DNA of 28,743 nt from Chloroflexota bacterium (GCA_005879655.1 VBJK01000090.1:27290-56032); one strand, 5' to 3'; positions 6,817 to 15,089 are shown, numbered from the stretch's first letter. Translations and numbers: made by a program. Notes: generated by a model from the letters alone, not told the origin.

Positions 6817-8292
6817 ATGCAACAAGTACAACAACGTGAGTTGCCGGAGCGAATATCCTGGGCCCGCGCCCTTATTTTCGCGGTCGGGTTCTTCTTCCTC
6901 TCGATTATTCTGATCGGGCAGCTCCCTGGATACATCTACTTGCAGATGACTGCCGCATCTCTGCAAGGAATGGAGCAATCATCAATTGCTCTTGCGGTCG
7001 TTTGCCTGGGTGGCTTCGTTGTCATTCAGGTCATTCTTATGCTTTTTGACCCTAAGCCTGTGGTGCCGCCGATGATCTTTACGGTGATCGGGGTGCCTTT
7101 ATTCTTGGCTGGGTTAACGCTTTCTCTATGGGCATATCTTTCTGACAATCAGTTTTTTCCGCGTGCTGATACGCTGTGGAGTCCGCTGTTAGGAGGCAAG
7201 TTCCTCTGGTTTCAGCCCAATAGTGTCGATCTGGTGATGGTTGGTATGGGCATCCTGGGGGTGGGCCTGGCGATGGTCTTCTATAGCGTGCTGGCCCTGC
7301 GCGAGCAGAGCAATCCTGACCGCCGCGATCTGGGTACAACACCAGCCGTGCGTGGTATGCTCATTGTTGCGATTTTCCTGTTTATCGCTTTTCTGATCGT
7401 TTATACGCTAGTTAATCCTGAGGGTCTTGCTCTCAGGCTTGGGGATAAAGCTGCCGCTGAAAAGATTATCACGCTTACGGCGAGCACGATTTTGGGGGCG
7501 GCGATTCTGCTGGCATTTGGCGCGTTTGCTTTGCGCTTGCACTACTTGATGCGTCCTGTACGCAAACGCACGATGCCGGGTCTGTATGCCATTGGTACCA
7601 TTGGTCTTGCTCAAACTGGCGCGATCTTATTGCTGGTGTGGATTGTGCTCTATCCACTGATCTACTGGATGCATGGTTGGACATTTATCGGCCTGAATGA
7701 TTACCTGACTGTTTGTGCAAAAAAGACTGCTATTCCTGCAAGTTGCTCTTTCTCTCAGCAGGCTGGTTATATCATTGACGCGATTGTCACCACCAACTTC
7801 CTGGCTGTATTGTTGGGTGGCATTTGGGCGTGGAAGTCTAATCGCAACCTTGTGGTGGTTGGTAGCGTTGTGCTGACGGCGGTTTGTGCTATTGCCACGC
7901 TTCTCGTGCATACAGATCCCGGTAAACTGTTGTTGGCCATGTTGCTCTGTGGCGGCATGCTGGTACTTGCTACGATCTGGACGGCGGTATCGCGTCGTGA
8001 GTTCGCAGTCGTTGGAGAGAATAATCTCGGTTGTCTTGGTCAATGGTTGATCGTTGGTACCTGTTTGTTGGTCTATCTGGCCGCATTTGGACTCTTCTCT
8101 CTGCCCGCTCTACCACCCTGGCCACCTGAGACCGAACCAAATATTCCCTTTGTGGCTGGCCTAATCGTGCCACCACCAGCCAATAGCGAAAGCCCAGTGC
8201 CTATACTAGATGCGCTGATTATGTTCGTAACCATGGGCATACTAGCTGCTATTCAGCTCCACTTCCTGGTGCGCAATCGTTACAAGGTGTAA
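6817..8292 (+). CDS. Polytopic membrane protein of the cytochrome bc operon, unknown function
   Basis: 491 residues from the ATG at 6817, chosen over TTG at 6808 because AAAGGGA ends 9 nt before it. The protein is almost entirely hydrophobic, with roughly ten to eleven membrane helices separated by short loops. The longer soluble pieces are the loop with two Cys (TVCAKKTAIPASCSF) and the Pro-rich stretch ALPPWPPETEPNIP near the C-terminus. I see no His pairs spaced for heme and no known catalytic motif, and I do not recognise the family. Its place as last gene behind Rieske and the copper protein suggests a role in assembly or electron transfer of the complex, but that rests on position only. 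It is separated from the preceding gene by a terminator-like hairpin. Confidence 0.85.
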   Translation: MQQVQQRELPERISWARALIFAVGFFFLSIILIGQLPGYIYLQMTAASLQGMEQSSIALAVVCLGGFVVIQVILMLFDPKPVVPPMIFTVIGVPLFLAGLTLSLWAYLSDNQFFPRADTLWSPLLGGKFLWFQPNSVDLVMVGMGILGVGLAMVFYSVLALREQSNPDRRDLGTTPAVRGMLIVAIFLFIAFLIVYTLVNPEGLALRLGDKAAAEKIITLTASTILGAAILLAFGAFALRLHYLMRPVRKRTMPGLYAIGTIGLAQTGAILLLVWIVLYPLIYWMHGWTFIGLNDYLTVCAKKTAIPASCSFSQQAGYIIDAIVTTNFLAVLLGGIWAWKSNRNLVVVGSVVLTAVCAIATLLVHTDPGKLLLAMLLCGGMLVLATIWTAVSRREFAVVGENNLGCLGQWLIVGTCLLVYLAAFGLFSLPALPPWPPETEPNIPFVAGLIVPPPANSESPVPILDALIMFVTMGILAAIQLHFLVRNRYKV

Positions 8293-8301
8293 CGGTTTAT
8301 T

Positions 8302-8382
8302 CGTGTAAAAAGTGTGAAACGTGAGCGTGGATCGTTTGCTGATAGCAAACGATCCACGCTCACGTTTCACACTTTTTACACG
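8302..8382. terminator. Very long perfect hairpin, 39-bp arms
   Basis: Bases 8302-8340 and 8344-8382 are exact reverse complements over 39 bp, separated only by GAT. The outer end begins CGTGTAAAAAGTGTG and the inner end reads ATCGTTTGCT. It starts 10 bp after the stop of the membrane-protein gene and probably stops transcription. The arm length and absence of mismatches are far beyond a normal intrinsic terminator, so a mobile or repeat origin is possible. No terminal duplication was identified. Confidence 0.8.
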
Positions 8383-8523
8383 GCTTCATAGAGAAACCTT
8401 ATGAATATTGCGAGGGCAGTTGTGGTAAAATACGAACGTCTTGTTATTACTCTTCGCTGTGACAGTACTGAGTACCAACCATCGCTCTGCGGCTGTCCTA
8501 GCAGAAAGATGGTTGCAACTTTT

Positions 8524-8549
8524 GAAAGGAGAGGCGGTGTTTCCTCCTT
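8524..8549 (+). promoter_or_regulatory. glgA leader with paired SD and anti-SD sequences
   Basis: AAGGAG (8526-8531) can pair with CTCCTT (8544-8549) across a 12-nt loop, 40 bp before glgA. The glgA start itself has only AAGGA about 19 nt upstream. The pairing could form a small regulatory hairpin. The 72-codon frame 8401-8619 crosses this region and is probably not a gene. Confidence 0.25.
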
Positions 8550-8588
8550 AAATATTCTGGAGACAAGGATTGCCCGCCATATAGTCAG

Positions 8589-10058
8589 ATGCAGAATGAA
8601 CAGCCTCTCAAGGTCTTGATCCTCGCAGCCGAAATTGTGCCCTTTGCCAAAGTTGGTGGTCTAGCCGATGTTGTAGGGGCATTACCCAAGGCACTACAAG
8701 CTCTAGGTCATGATGTTCGCCTAGTTATGCCACGCTATCGGCAGGTTGACTCAGAACATTTTCAGCTCAGCACCGTATGTAAAGCCGTTCCGGTTAGTAT
8801 GGGCCATTTTCAGGTGTCTGTAGATGTACAGCAAGGCACGATCGGTGATGGTATTCCTGTATATATGATAGATGCACCACGTTTTTTTGACCGAGAGAAT
8901 ATATATGGGTACAACGATGATGGGGACCGTTTTATTTTATTTTGTCGTGCAACTCTAGAGGCAATACGGGAGTTAAAATGGTCGCCCGATATTATCCATT
9001 GTAATGATTGGCATACTGGTATTGTGCCCAACTGGATGCATACCCTGTACCAGGACGATCCTTTCTTTGCTCGTACTGCTACGGTTTACACTATACATAA
9101 TCTCGCTTATCAAGGCATTTTTGGGTACCGTATCCTTGAAGTCGCTGGGGTCGCGGCCAATGGTTTTCTCTATCCACAAATTGCTGAACTGGCAAATGTG
9201 GTAGATATTATGGGGCGCGGCGTTATGTTCGCCGATGCCATTACCACGGTCAGCGAACGGTATGCGCAGGAGATTCTTACGCCGACCTTTGGTGAGAAGC
9301 TGGACCATTTGTTACGTTCCCGCCGCGACCGTTTGTTCGGTATCCTCAATGGCATTGACTATCAAGAGTATAATCCGGCGCTTGACCGCTACATTCATAC
9401 GCCATTTGATGTGTATTCCCTTGAGAAACGTGCCGAGAATAAGAGAGCTTTGCAATTACACGCACATTTACCTACCTGCGCAGATGTTCCCTTGTTGGCT
9501 ATGGTATCACGGCTTGCGGATCAAAAGGGCTTTGATTTACTTGCGCAGATCATTCATCCCTTATTGTCTCAGGGCATCCAATTTGTGGTATTAGGTATTG
9601 GCGATCAGCATTATCACGAGGTGTTTCAAAATCTTGCCGCTCGCTATCCCGACCAGGTTGCTATCTTTCTCACTTTTAATACCGAATTGGCACACAGCAT
9701 TTACGCTGGCAGTGATATGTTTCTCATGCCCTCGCGCTTTGAACCCTGTGGTCAGAGCCAACTCATCGCTATGCGCTATGGTAGCGTACCGATCGTACGT
9801 TCGGTAGGAGGACTGGCTGACACGGTGCAGGAGTATAACCCAGCAACTGGTGAAGGCTATGGTTTTGTATTTAACAATTATGATCCCTGGGAATTATTTG
9901 CCGCGATTATACGAGGCATTACGGTCTATCGCTTCAAGGATACTTGGCGTACCTTACAAGAGAAGGGGATGACAGTGGATCACTCCTGGCATGTCTCTGC
10001 ACTGCGCTATGTGGAGGTCTATCGCAATGCGCTCAGTTTTCATGAAAGTGGTAAATAA
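8589..10058 (+). CDS. glgA: Glycogen synthase (ADP-glucose type, GT5)
   Basis: A 489-residue glycosyltransferase of the usual GlgA length. It would transfer glucose from ADP-glucose to the non-reducing end of alpha-1,4-glucan in the cytoplasm. The N-terminal half starts with the family signature AAEIVPFAKVGGLADVVGAL, with K21 and the GGL loop binding the nucleotide sugar; HCNDWHTGIVP and TIHNLAYQG follow. The C-terminal half holds MVSRLADQKGFDL and the retaining-GT catalytic E385 in SRFEPCGQSQL, with GGLADTV after it. The ATG at 8589 is the first plausible in-frame start and matches the family start; Shine-Dalgarno support is weak. It stands alone between two hairpins; no glgC or glgB is in view. 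Confidence 0.96.
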   Translation: MQNEQPLKVLILAAEIVPFAKVGGLADVVGALPKALQALGHDVRLVMPRYRQVDSEHFQLSTVCKAVPVSMGHFQVSVDVQQGTIGDGIPVYMIDAPRFFDRENIYGYNDDGDRFILFCRATLEAIRELKWSPDIIHCNDWHTGIVPNWMHTLYQDDPFFARTATVYTIHNLAYQGIFGYRILEVAGVAANGFLYPQIAELANVVDIMGRGVMFADAITTVSERYAQEILTPTFGEKLDHLLRSRRDRLFGILNGIDYQEYNPALDRYIHTPFDVYSLEKRAENKRALQLHAHLPTCADVPLLAMVSRLADQKGFDLLAQIIHPLLSQGIQFVVLGIGDQHYHEVFQNLAARYPDQVAIFLTFNTELAHSIYAGSDMFLMPSRFEPCGQSQLIAMRYGSVPIVRSVGGLADTVQEYNPATGEGYGFVFNNYDPWELFAAIIRGITVYRFKDTWRTLQEKGMTVDHSWHVSALRYVEVYRNALSFHESGK

Positions 10059-10072
10059 GGAATACTATGGGC

Positions 10073-10096
10073 AGGAGAGGTAGCACTACCTCTCCT
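10073..10096 (+). terminator. Intrinsic terminator after glgA
   Basis: AGGAGAGGTA (10073-10082) pairs perfectly with TACCTCTCCT (10087-10096) around GCAC, followed by CTTTG. It begins 14 bp after the glgA stop. Confidence 0.7.
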
Positions 10097-10294
10097 CTTT
10101 GCGAAAGGCCCCGTCTTTCTCTGGCAAAACGCAAGCATTCATTAGTCTCTATACCAGAGCAATCTCTTTAGGACTCTCAGCCTCATAAATTGACAGCGTT
10201 TGTATACTATTAGTAGGAGACCATAGTTTGATGCCCAGCATCGTCAGCAATGAGGTCTAGCGCTAAATATAGTTCCTAACACGAGAGAAAGTTT

Positions 10295-11068
10295 GTGCGA
10301 CAGAAGCAAGAAACGCTAAATACGAAATTTCGTCAATACGAGATATCGTCTGCTTATCCTTCAGCAGCATTCTGGCAAGCTATCGAAGCAGTCACGCTGC
10401 CGCTGGAAGTGTTAGTGCATTGTTTGCGTATGGTGCACGCTCTGGGCGATACGGCGGGACGTGATCGTATTCTCTCGGTGATCATTCGTCGCCTGCAAGC
10501 GATGAATGAATACTGGGCTTATACTGTGCTGGGACAGGTACCGGTCTCTGCCGATGAGCGTTTCTCGCTGGTTTGCGATTTATGCGCTGATCTCTATGAA
10601 AAACTGATCCTTGCTCTACTCGATCCACAGCGCATTTTTTGGGAAGAGAACTTCATGCATTGCCTCTACTTCGAGCGCAAGCATGTTTATCGCGCGTTAC
10701 TCCAGCGTGAAGGGTTCTGGTATGATAAAAGTGTGAAACAGGGAGAGCGCATACCACGCGCTCTAGTAGCCAGTCTTGACTGCATATTGCGCAACCATCA
10801 TCAACGCTCTGATGCGCTGGAAGTTGAAGACGACCGCGCACAAATGATGTTGCAGCAAGTTGAGTATAGTGACCTCGTAGAGTGTGTGTTACGCTTGCCT
10901 GAGAAGTGCAAGACGGTGGTGCTTTTGCTCTTCTGGGAAGGACGATCCGAAAAGGATGCGGCCTGGATATTAGGCGTTTCTGATCGTACTGTGCGTAACC
11001 GGCTGCACAAGGCGCTACAATTGCTGTACGCTCGTTTAAGTGGACAAAAGGAGCGGGCTTGTGGATAG
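10295..11068 (+). CDS. Sigma-70-like (ECF-type) RNA polymerase sigma factor
   Basis: 257 residues starting at GTG (10295), preceded by the weak ribosome site GAGAG; no ATG lies near the 5' end. The C-terminal part (about 195-247) is a clear sigma region 4: LRLPEKCKTVVLLLFWEGRSEKDAAWILGVSDRTVRNRLHKAL, with the DNA-reading helix VSDRTVRNRLHKA. The N-terminal two thirds is helical and occupies the place of region 2, but I cannot identify the canonical -10-binding motif, so this is a divergent or lineage-specific sigma factor. Its last 8 bp overlap the start of the next gene, whose product may control it. The 236 bp before it contain the glgA terminator and no convincing promoter. Confidence 0.75.
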   Translation: MRQKQETLNTKFRQYEISSAYPSAAFWQAIEAVTLPLEVLVHCLRMVHALGDTAGRDRILSVIIRRLQAMNEYWAYTVLGQVPVSADERFSLVCDLCADLYEKLILALLDPQRIFWEENFMHCLYFERKHVYRALLQREGFWYDKSVKQGERIPRALVASLDCILRNHHQRSDALEVEDDRAQMMLQQVEYSDLVECVLRLPEKCKTVVLLLFWEGRSEKDAAWILGVSDRTVRNRLHKALQLLYARLSGQKERACG

Positions 11069-11738
11069 AGAGCAAGAGGAGGAAATCTTACGTATCACTG
11101 AGCAGTATGTCGCTGATGTACAAGCTGGTAAAGAGCCTGATATCAGAGACTATACCCGGCGCTACCCCCAATATGCCGATGCGCTGCTAGACTTTGTGCT
11201 CTACTATCACAGCATCGAGGCCCAGCTTCCTGATGAGACTAACCTGGCTCCTCTCTCTGAAGTCTCTGCCATTGCCTTAGAGAGAGCTTACGAACGTACG
11301 TTTCACACACGTTCTCTAGCGAGTAGTCCCCACAAGTTGACGAGCTTATTGCGAATGAGCAAACCGCCTCTGCAACCTTCTGCATTGGCTGCACTGCTCG
11401 ATGTGAGTGTTGATATTGTGATGTTGTTGGAACAACGTCGTCTCAATGCCAGCTCGCTTCCAGACGAGCTATATCAGCGCCTGGTGCAAACGTTGCAATT
11501 ACCTGTGGAGGATATACGTGCATATCTTAGCCCACCCCGGCAGACGTATCCTCTCAGCCAAAAAGAGCAACAGCATGCGCGAGTGGCTGACGCTAAAGGC
11601 CAATATGTTGCTCCTTCAGATGAAAGCAGTGTGGTACTACCGCAACTGAATTTTCGTCGGGTCGTAGAGGAAAGCAAATTTCTTTCTGAGCAGCAAAGAA
11701 AGAGTTGGCTAGCTATCCTGGAGCGCGAAGGGCTATAA
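11061..11738 (+). CDS. XRE-like HTH protein, putative partner of the sigma factor
   Basis: 225 residues from GTG at 11061, chosen over the GTG at 11040 because AAAAGGAG ends 7 nt before it. The N-terminal 50 residues (EILRITEQYVADVQAGKEPDIRDY, then RRYPQYADALLDF) resemble the short helical region found in planctomycete/chloroflexi sigma-associated proteins. A second region (about 95-155) reads like an XRE HTH: PSALAALLDVSVDIVMLLEQ with PDELYQRLVQTLQLPVEDI. No membrane segment or zinc-binding anti-sigma motif is visible. The 8-bp overlap with the sigma gene implies translational coupling and a joint function, perhaps as anti- or co-sigma (inference). A small hairpin TTGTAC/GTACAA (11739-11758) follows the stop. 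Confidence 0.7.
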   Translation: MDREQEEEILRITEQYVADVQAGKEPDIRDYTRRYPQYADALLDFVLYYHSIEAQLPDETNLAPLSEVSAIALERAYERTFHTRSLASSPHKLTSLLRMSKPPLQPSALAALLDVSVDIVMLLEQRRLNASSLPDELYQRLVQTLQLPVEDIRAYLSPPRQTYPLSQKEQQHARVADAKGQYVAPSDESSVVLPQLNFRRVVEESKFLSEQQRKSWLAILEREGL

Positions 11739-11798
11739 TTGTACGAGGGAGCGTACAAGTCCTCAATCAACACGCTGGCAGGAGTTCTTTGCTAAAAG

Positions 11799-13010
11799 AT
11801 GATACAGACGGTTGCTTATCTCGATTGTCACTCAGGTATCGATGAAGCTATGCTACTAGGTGCTTTACTAGATGCAGGTTTTCCCTTTGATGCATTGCAA
11901 AGCGCTTTAGACAACGTGCCACTCAAGCACTACCAGATAGCCGTTGAGCGGTCCTTTGATAAGGGTGTTCGTGGCACGCGTGTTAGAGTGACGCTCTCCG
12001 ATGAAAAGCAATACCTCCCTCATCTCTCTGCCATTACTGATCTGTTGCAAGCAACTGCACTCTCTGATTGGGTACGTTCAACAGTCACTGCAATCTTTCA
12101 GCGCGTATTTGAGGCTAAAGCAGCATTTCAGGAAATACAGACATCCGCTCTGCATCTTGATGAAGCAGGAGCAATTGCTGCTTTTATTACCGTTATTGGT
12201 GCTGTAGTTGGCATTGAGTTTCTAGGTATCACGCAGTGCTATGCCTCTGCTCTGCCTCTCACGAGCGGCCACGTTCATACCTCTCATGGTGTACTGCCTG
12301 TCCCAACGCCGACGACGCTGGAGCTATTGCGTCGTGTGCAAGCTCCGTGGCACTCCTGTGCGGTTGAGGGCGAGTTGATCACCTCTATAGGAGCTGCCAT
12401 ACTAGCTACGCTTGCTCGTTTTGAGATGCCCCCTATGACTATTGAGCAGGTAGGCTATGGCTTAGGACAGAGAGTATTACCCTGGCCGCATTGTTTACGG
12501 CTCTGTCTGGGACGGGTTTCCAGCGCGCCTACTGTCGATGGCATGGAGACGGATTGGGTTACGGTGCTTGAGACGCATATCGATAATATGAGCGGTGAGC
12601 TGTTAGGCGGGCTGATGGAGCGGCTTTTTGCCGTGGGAGCGCTTGATGTGAGCTACGCACCGTTACAAATGAAGAAGAATCGTCCTGCGACGCGGCTCAC
12701 GGTTATCTGTCACCCACCAGATGAGGAGAGGCTAGCTCTGCTTTTGCTCCGTGAGACAAGTACGCTGGGGGTTCGTATACAGCACATGCAGCGTCGTAAG
12801 GCTGCACGTGCCCAAGAAGAAATAATGACGCCTTTCGGGCCAATGCTAGTAAAAGTGAAGAAGCTGGCAGGCAAGATTGTCAGTGTGAACCCTGAATACG
12901 ACGCGTGCCAACGGGTTGCCAAAGAACACGGCATACCTCTTATCGAGGTCTACGAAGTTGTACGCCGGGCAACACAAGCTGAGCAAGGAAACAATACCAT
13001 CATCACTTAA
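11799..13010 (+). CDS. LarC-like protein (nickel-pincer cofactor cyclometallase family), divergent
   Basis: 403 residues, the usual length for LarC, which inserts nickel into the pyridinium-dithiocarboxylate pincer cofactor of lactate racemase and relatives. Recognisable elements in order: DCHSGIDEAMLLGALLDAG at the N-terminus, ALPLTSGHVHTSHGVLPVPT (151-170), ITSIGAAILATLARF (194-208), ETHIDNMSGELLGGLMERL (258-276), GALDVSYAPLQMKKNRP (280-296), RETSTLGVRI (318-327). Departures are notable: SGISGDM has become SGIDEAM, the His-rich linker is absent, and HFHEVGAxDSIxD reads LHLDEAGAIAAFI. No larB, larE or larA homologue is in the window. The start ATG has AGGAG 14 nt upstream, rather far. Confidence 0.8.
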   Translation: MIQTVAYLDCHSGIDEAMLLGALLDAGFPFDALQSALDNVPLKHYQIAVERSFDKGVRGTRVRVTLSDEKQYLPHLSAITDLLQATALSDWVRSTVTAIFQRVFEAKAAFQEIQTSALHLDEAGAIAAFITVIGAVVGIEFLGITQCYASALPLTSGHVHTSHGVLPVPTPTTLELLRRVQAPWHSCAVEGELITSIGAAILATLARFEMPPMTIEQVGYGLGQRVLPWPHCLRLCLGRVSSAPTVDGMETDWVTVLETHIDNMSGELLGGLMERLFAVGALDVSYAPLQMKKNRPATRLTVICHPPDEERLALLLLRETSTLGVRIQHMQRRKAARAQEEIMTPFGPMLVKVKKLAGKIVSVNPEYDACQRVAKEHGIPLIEVYEVVRRATQAEQGNNTIIT

Positions 13011-13027
13011 GAAAATGGAGGTCAGCA

Positions 13028-14965
13028 ATGATTTGTATCCGCTGCGGGGCAACTCAGCCCGACAATGCCCACTTCTGTCCAAACTGCGGTGCACAGCTAT
13101 CCAGTGAAGCTATCTCAAAGCAACAAGCAGAGAAATCTATGCAAGCTAGCACTAATGAGGCTGTCTTGCACCAGCCAGTTGAGACGCCCCTTGAGGCTAC
13201 GACGCCCAGGCAACGGTCCATTACGCTAGAGCCAATGCTTCGGCAACAGCCAACCAATTCAGATGCAGTGGTACCACCTTTAAGTGTGAGTCAGCATTGG
13301 GAAAAGTTTGGTCCTGGCAGTGGTGTTCTCGCCCCACAATCCTCGCCTTATCCAGCAGAACCACCTCACATGCCAGGCGAACAACTCTATCCGCCTCTTG
13401 TGAGCAAGGGACCGATCACTCCCCTTCCTCAGATACCCGACGCGCCACCATATCCGCCCATCGCGAACATGGGACCGATCACTCCTCTCCCTCCGACCTT
13501 CGTAGCACCACCATATTCGCCCATCGCGAACATGGGACCGATCACTCCCCTACCCCCGACACCCGGTGCACCACCACGATTTACCCCTACCGGGAACATG
13601 GGACCGTTTCCTCAGACCTTCAGTGCACAACTCTATCCACCTACTGGAAATACGGGACAGATCGCTCTTCCTCCTAAGCGCCCATCTTGGTTGAACACAT
13701 TTGAACAGCGCTTCGCAGTCCTCACTCAACCGCTACCACTGTTGGTCACACTTTGCACAACCGCGCTCGTCGTCATCATCCTCATTGGGCTACAATTAAC
13801 TGGCAGTGATTGGGCTGCGGGCGCATTTCATGCTGCTAGCGCGGCAAGCATCATCGGCTTACTGGTCGCGCTATGGGCTGGTGCGCGAGCGCTTGCTGGT
13901 TTGCGGCAGATAAAAAAATATATTGGCCCCGCGCTTGCTGTACTCATTCTTCTCACCTTAGGCGGTATAGGTTTCAGCCAGCAATCAAGCATTCATACTA
14001 TGCAAGGACGCAATTGGGAAGGTCAGCAACAATGGGACTTTGCGATTACAGAGTTTCAACTGGCGGGCGAAGGTACACCTACCTCCGATCAGATCTCCCG
14101 TGTTTACAATGAGTGGGGTGAACAGCTCAGTTCCGCACAGCGCTATGTGGAGGCACTCGCCAAGTTCGACATCGTACTCGACAACTATAATCATGCAACA
14201 ACTCAAGTTGCTCGTGCTCAAGCCAACGAGATCAAAGCCTCCCTTGCTTTAGCTCAGCAGACTTTGCAGCAACACGACTATAGCACTGCGACAAAACGCC
14301 TGGACGCCCTCTTACGACTGAGCTACTGCGATAATAACTGCCAGTCACAAGCGAATGCCCTGGATGCCACTGCTTACTACAGCCAAGCCGAAACCCAACT
14401 TTCTGCCTCGCAGTACGATGATGCCGCGACATCCTTCCAGGCGCTCCTCACGCGTTTTCCCAATGCGCCGGAAGCAAGCAAAGTACACCCAGACTTCGCC
14501 AGGGCACTGCTCGGACGCGGACAGCTGCAACGAACAACGTCATGTTCAAGCGCTATCCCCACCTATCAACAACTCTCTACGCAGTTTGCTGATACACCAG
14601 AAGGGCAAACTGCTACGAAGGCACTGAAGGAACCACAGAAAGTCACAGGTCACTTTACGAGTACCATCCCAAATAATCCCGCACTTACGTCCTTTGCCGC
14701 CTTAATGCAAGGCTTGCGTCAAAACATCACTTCCAACGAGTTGGGCACCTTATTAGCGAAATCGCCTCAGACGAACATTGCCAGCAACGGCAATTTTGCT
14801 TTCGATCCGCAACCACAAGGATCGTACCAGTTGGCATGGGGGTCAATTAATAACAGGACGGGCAGTGGCAGATTGAGCTGGAACGTTGCGCGCTATGTTG
14901 CGACTGTTGGCCCTTTGTGCGCATATGATTTTGGTGATATTGGGGAGGCTATTCCTGTTCCTTAG
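13028..14965 (+). CDS. Zinc-ribbon, proline-repeat, transmembrane and TPR protein
   Basis: 645 residues beginning at the ATG at 13028, with GGAGG 7 nt upstream. A zinc ribbon opens the protein: C3-C6 and C17-C20 (CIRCG...CPNCG). Residues about 118-216 hold a five-fold Pro-rich repeat of about 21 residues (consensus PPYPPIANMGPITPLPPT). Three hydrophobic helices follow (about 236-257, 264-291, 298-317), and then a predicted extracytoplasmic part with tetratricopeptide-like helices (about 325-530, e.g. GRNWEGQQQWDFAITEFQ, RYVEALAKFDIVLDNY). The C-terminal ~110 residues are beta-rich and unassigned. The zinc ribbon, linker and TPR layout occurs in bacterial membrane scaffolds of unknown role. 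It sits 17 bp after the larC-like gene and is probably co-transcribed. Confidence 0.85.
   Translation: MICIRCGATQPDNAHFCPNCGAQLSSEAISKQQAEKSMQASTNEAVLHQPVETPLEATTPRQRSITLEPMLRQQPTNSDAVVPPLSVSQHWEKFGPGSGVLAPQSSPYPAEPPHMPGEQLYPPLVSKGPITPLPQIPDAPPYPPIANMGPITPLPPTFVAPPYSPIANMGPITPLPPTPGAPPRFTPTGNMGPFPQTFSAQLYPPTGNTGQIALPPKRPSWLNTFEQRFAVLTQPLPLLVTLCTTALVVIILIGLQLTGSDWAAGAFHAASAASIIGLLVALWAGARALAGLRQIKKYIGPALAVLILLTLGGIGFSQQSSIHTMQGRNWEGQQQWDFAITEFQLAGEGTPTSDQISRVYNEWGEQLSSAQRYVEALAKFDIVLDNYNHATTQVARAQANEIKASLALAQQTLQQHDYSTATKRLDALLRLSYCDNNCQSQANALDATAYYSQAETQLSASQYDDAATSFQALLTRFPNAPEASKVHPDFARALLGRGQLQRTTSCSSAIPTYQQLSTQFADTPEGQTATKALKEPQKVTGHFTSTIPNNPALTSFAALMQGLRQNITSNELGTLLAKSPQTNIASNGNFAFDPQPQGSYQLAWGSINNRTGSGRLSWNVARYVATVGPLCAYDFGDIGEAIPVP
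13380..13677 (+). repeat. In-frame tandem repeat of about 63 bp
   Basis: At least two consecutive 63-bp units (about 13439-13501 and 13502-13564) are nearly identical, sharing CGCGAACATGGGACCGATCA, with more divergent units before and after. It encodes the Pro-rich linker of the zinc-ribbon protein and should vary in copy number between strains. Confidence 0.8.
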
Positions 14966-15012
14966 CGTGGTGGGCGTGCTGTTTTTACATTGAGAAGAGG
15001 AGTAACATATCG

Positions 15013-15085
15013 CGTAGACGCGCAATAAATTGCGCGTCTACGGGTGACTTTTAAGGCGTATAGCGCAATAAATTGCGCTTCTACG
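15013..15085. repeat. Two tandem GCGCAATAAATTGCGC palindromes
   Basis: The first (15013-15042) is a perfect 14-bp inverted repeat, CGTAGACGCGCAAT-AA-ATTGCGCGTCTACG. The second (15057-15085) is an imperfect copy with the same core, GCGCAATAAATTGCGC. They lie between convergent genes and could serve as a bidirectional terminator, but the shared core and tandem arrangement point to a repeat family. A weaker relative (GCGCTACAAATTGCGC) occurs at 18007-18022. Confidence 0.75.
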
Positions 15086-15089
15086 AGAG

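Noticed and set aside
8401..8619. 72-codon frame upstream of glgA
   Set aside because: No ribosome site, overlaps the glgA start in another frame, and composition is unlike the neighbours. At best a leader peptide.
10190..10208. TTGACA and TATACT before the sigma-factor gene
   Set aside because: Only 7 bp separate the two boxes, so they cannot form one promoter.
13297..13677. Alternative frame through the 63-bp repeats encoding a Ser/Thr/His-rich peptide
   Set aside because: Shadow of the zinc-ribbon protein gene caused by the in-frame tandem repeat.
13380..13677. Regular repeats considered as a CRISPR array
   Set aside because: The units are contiguous coding repeats in frame, with no unique spacers.
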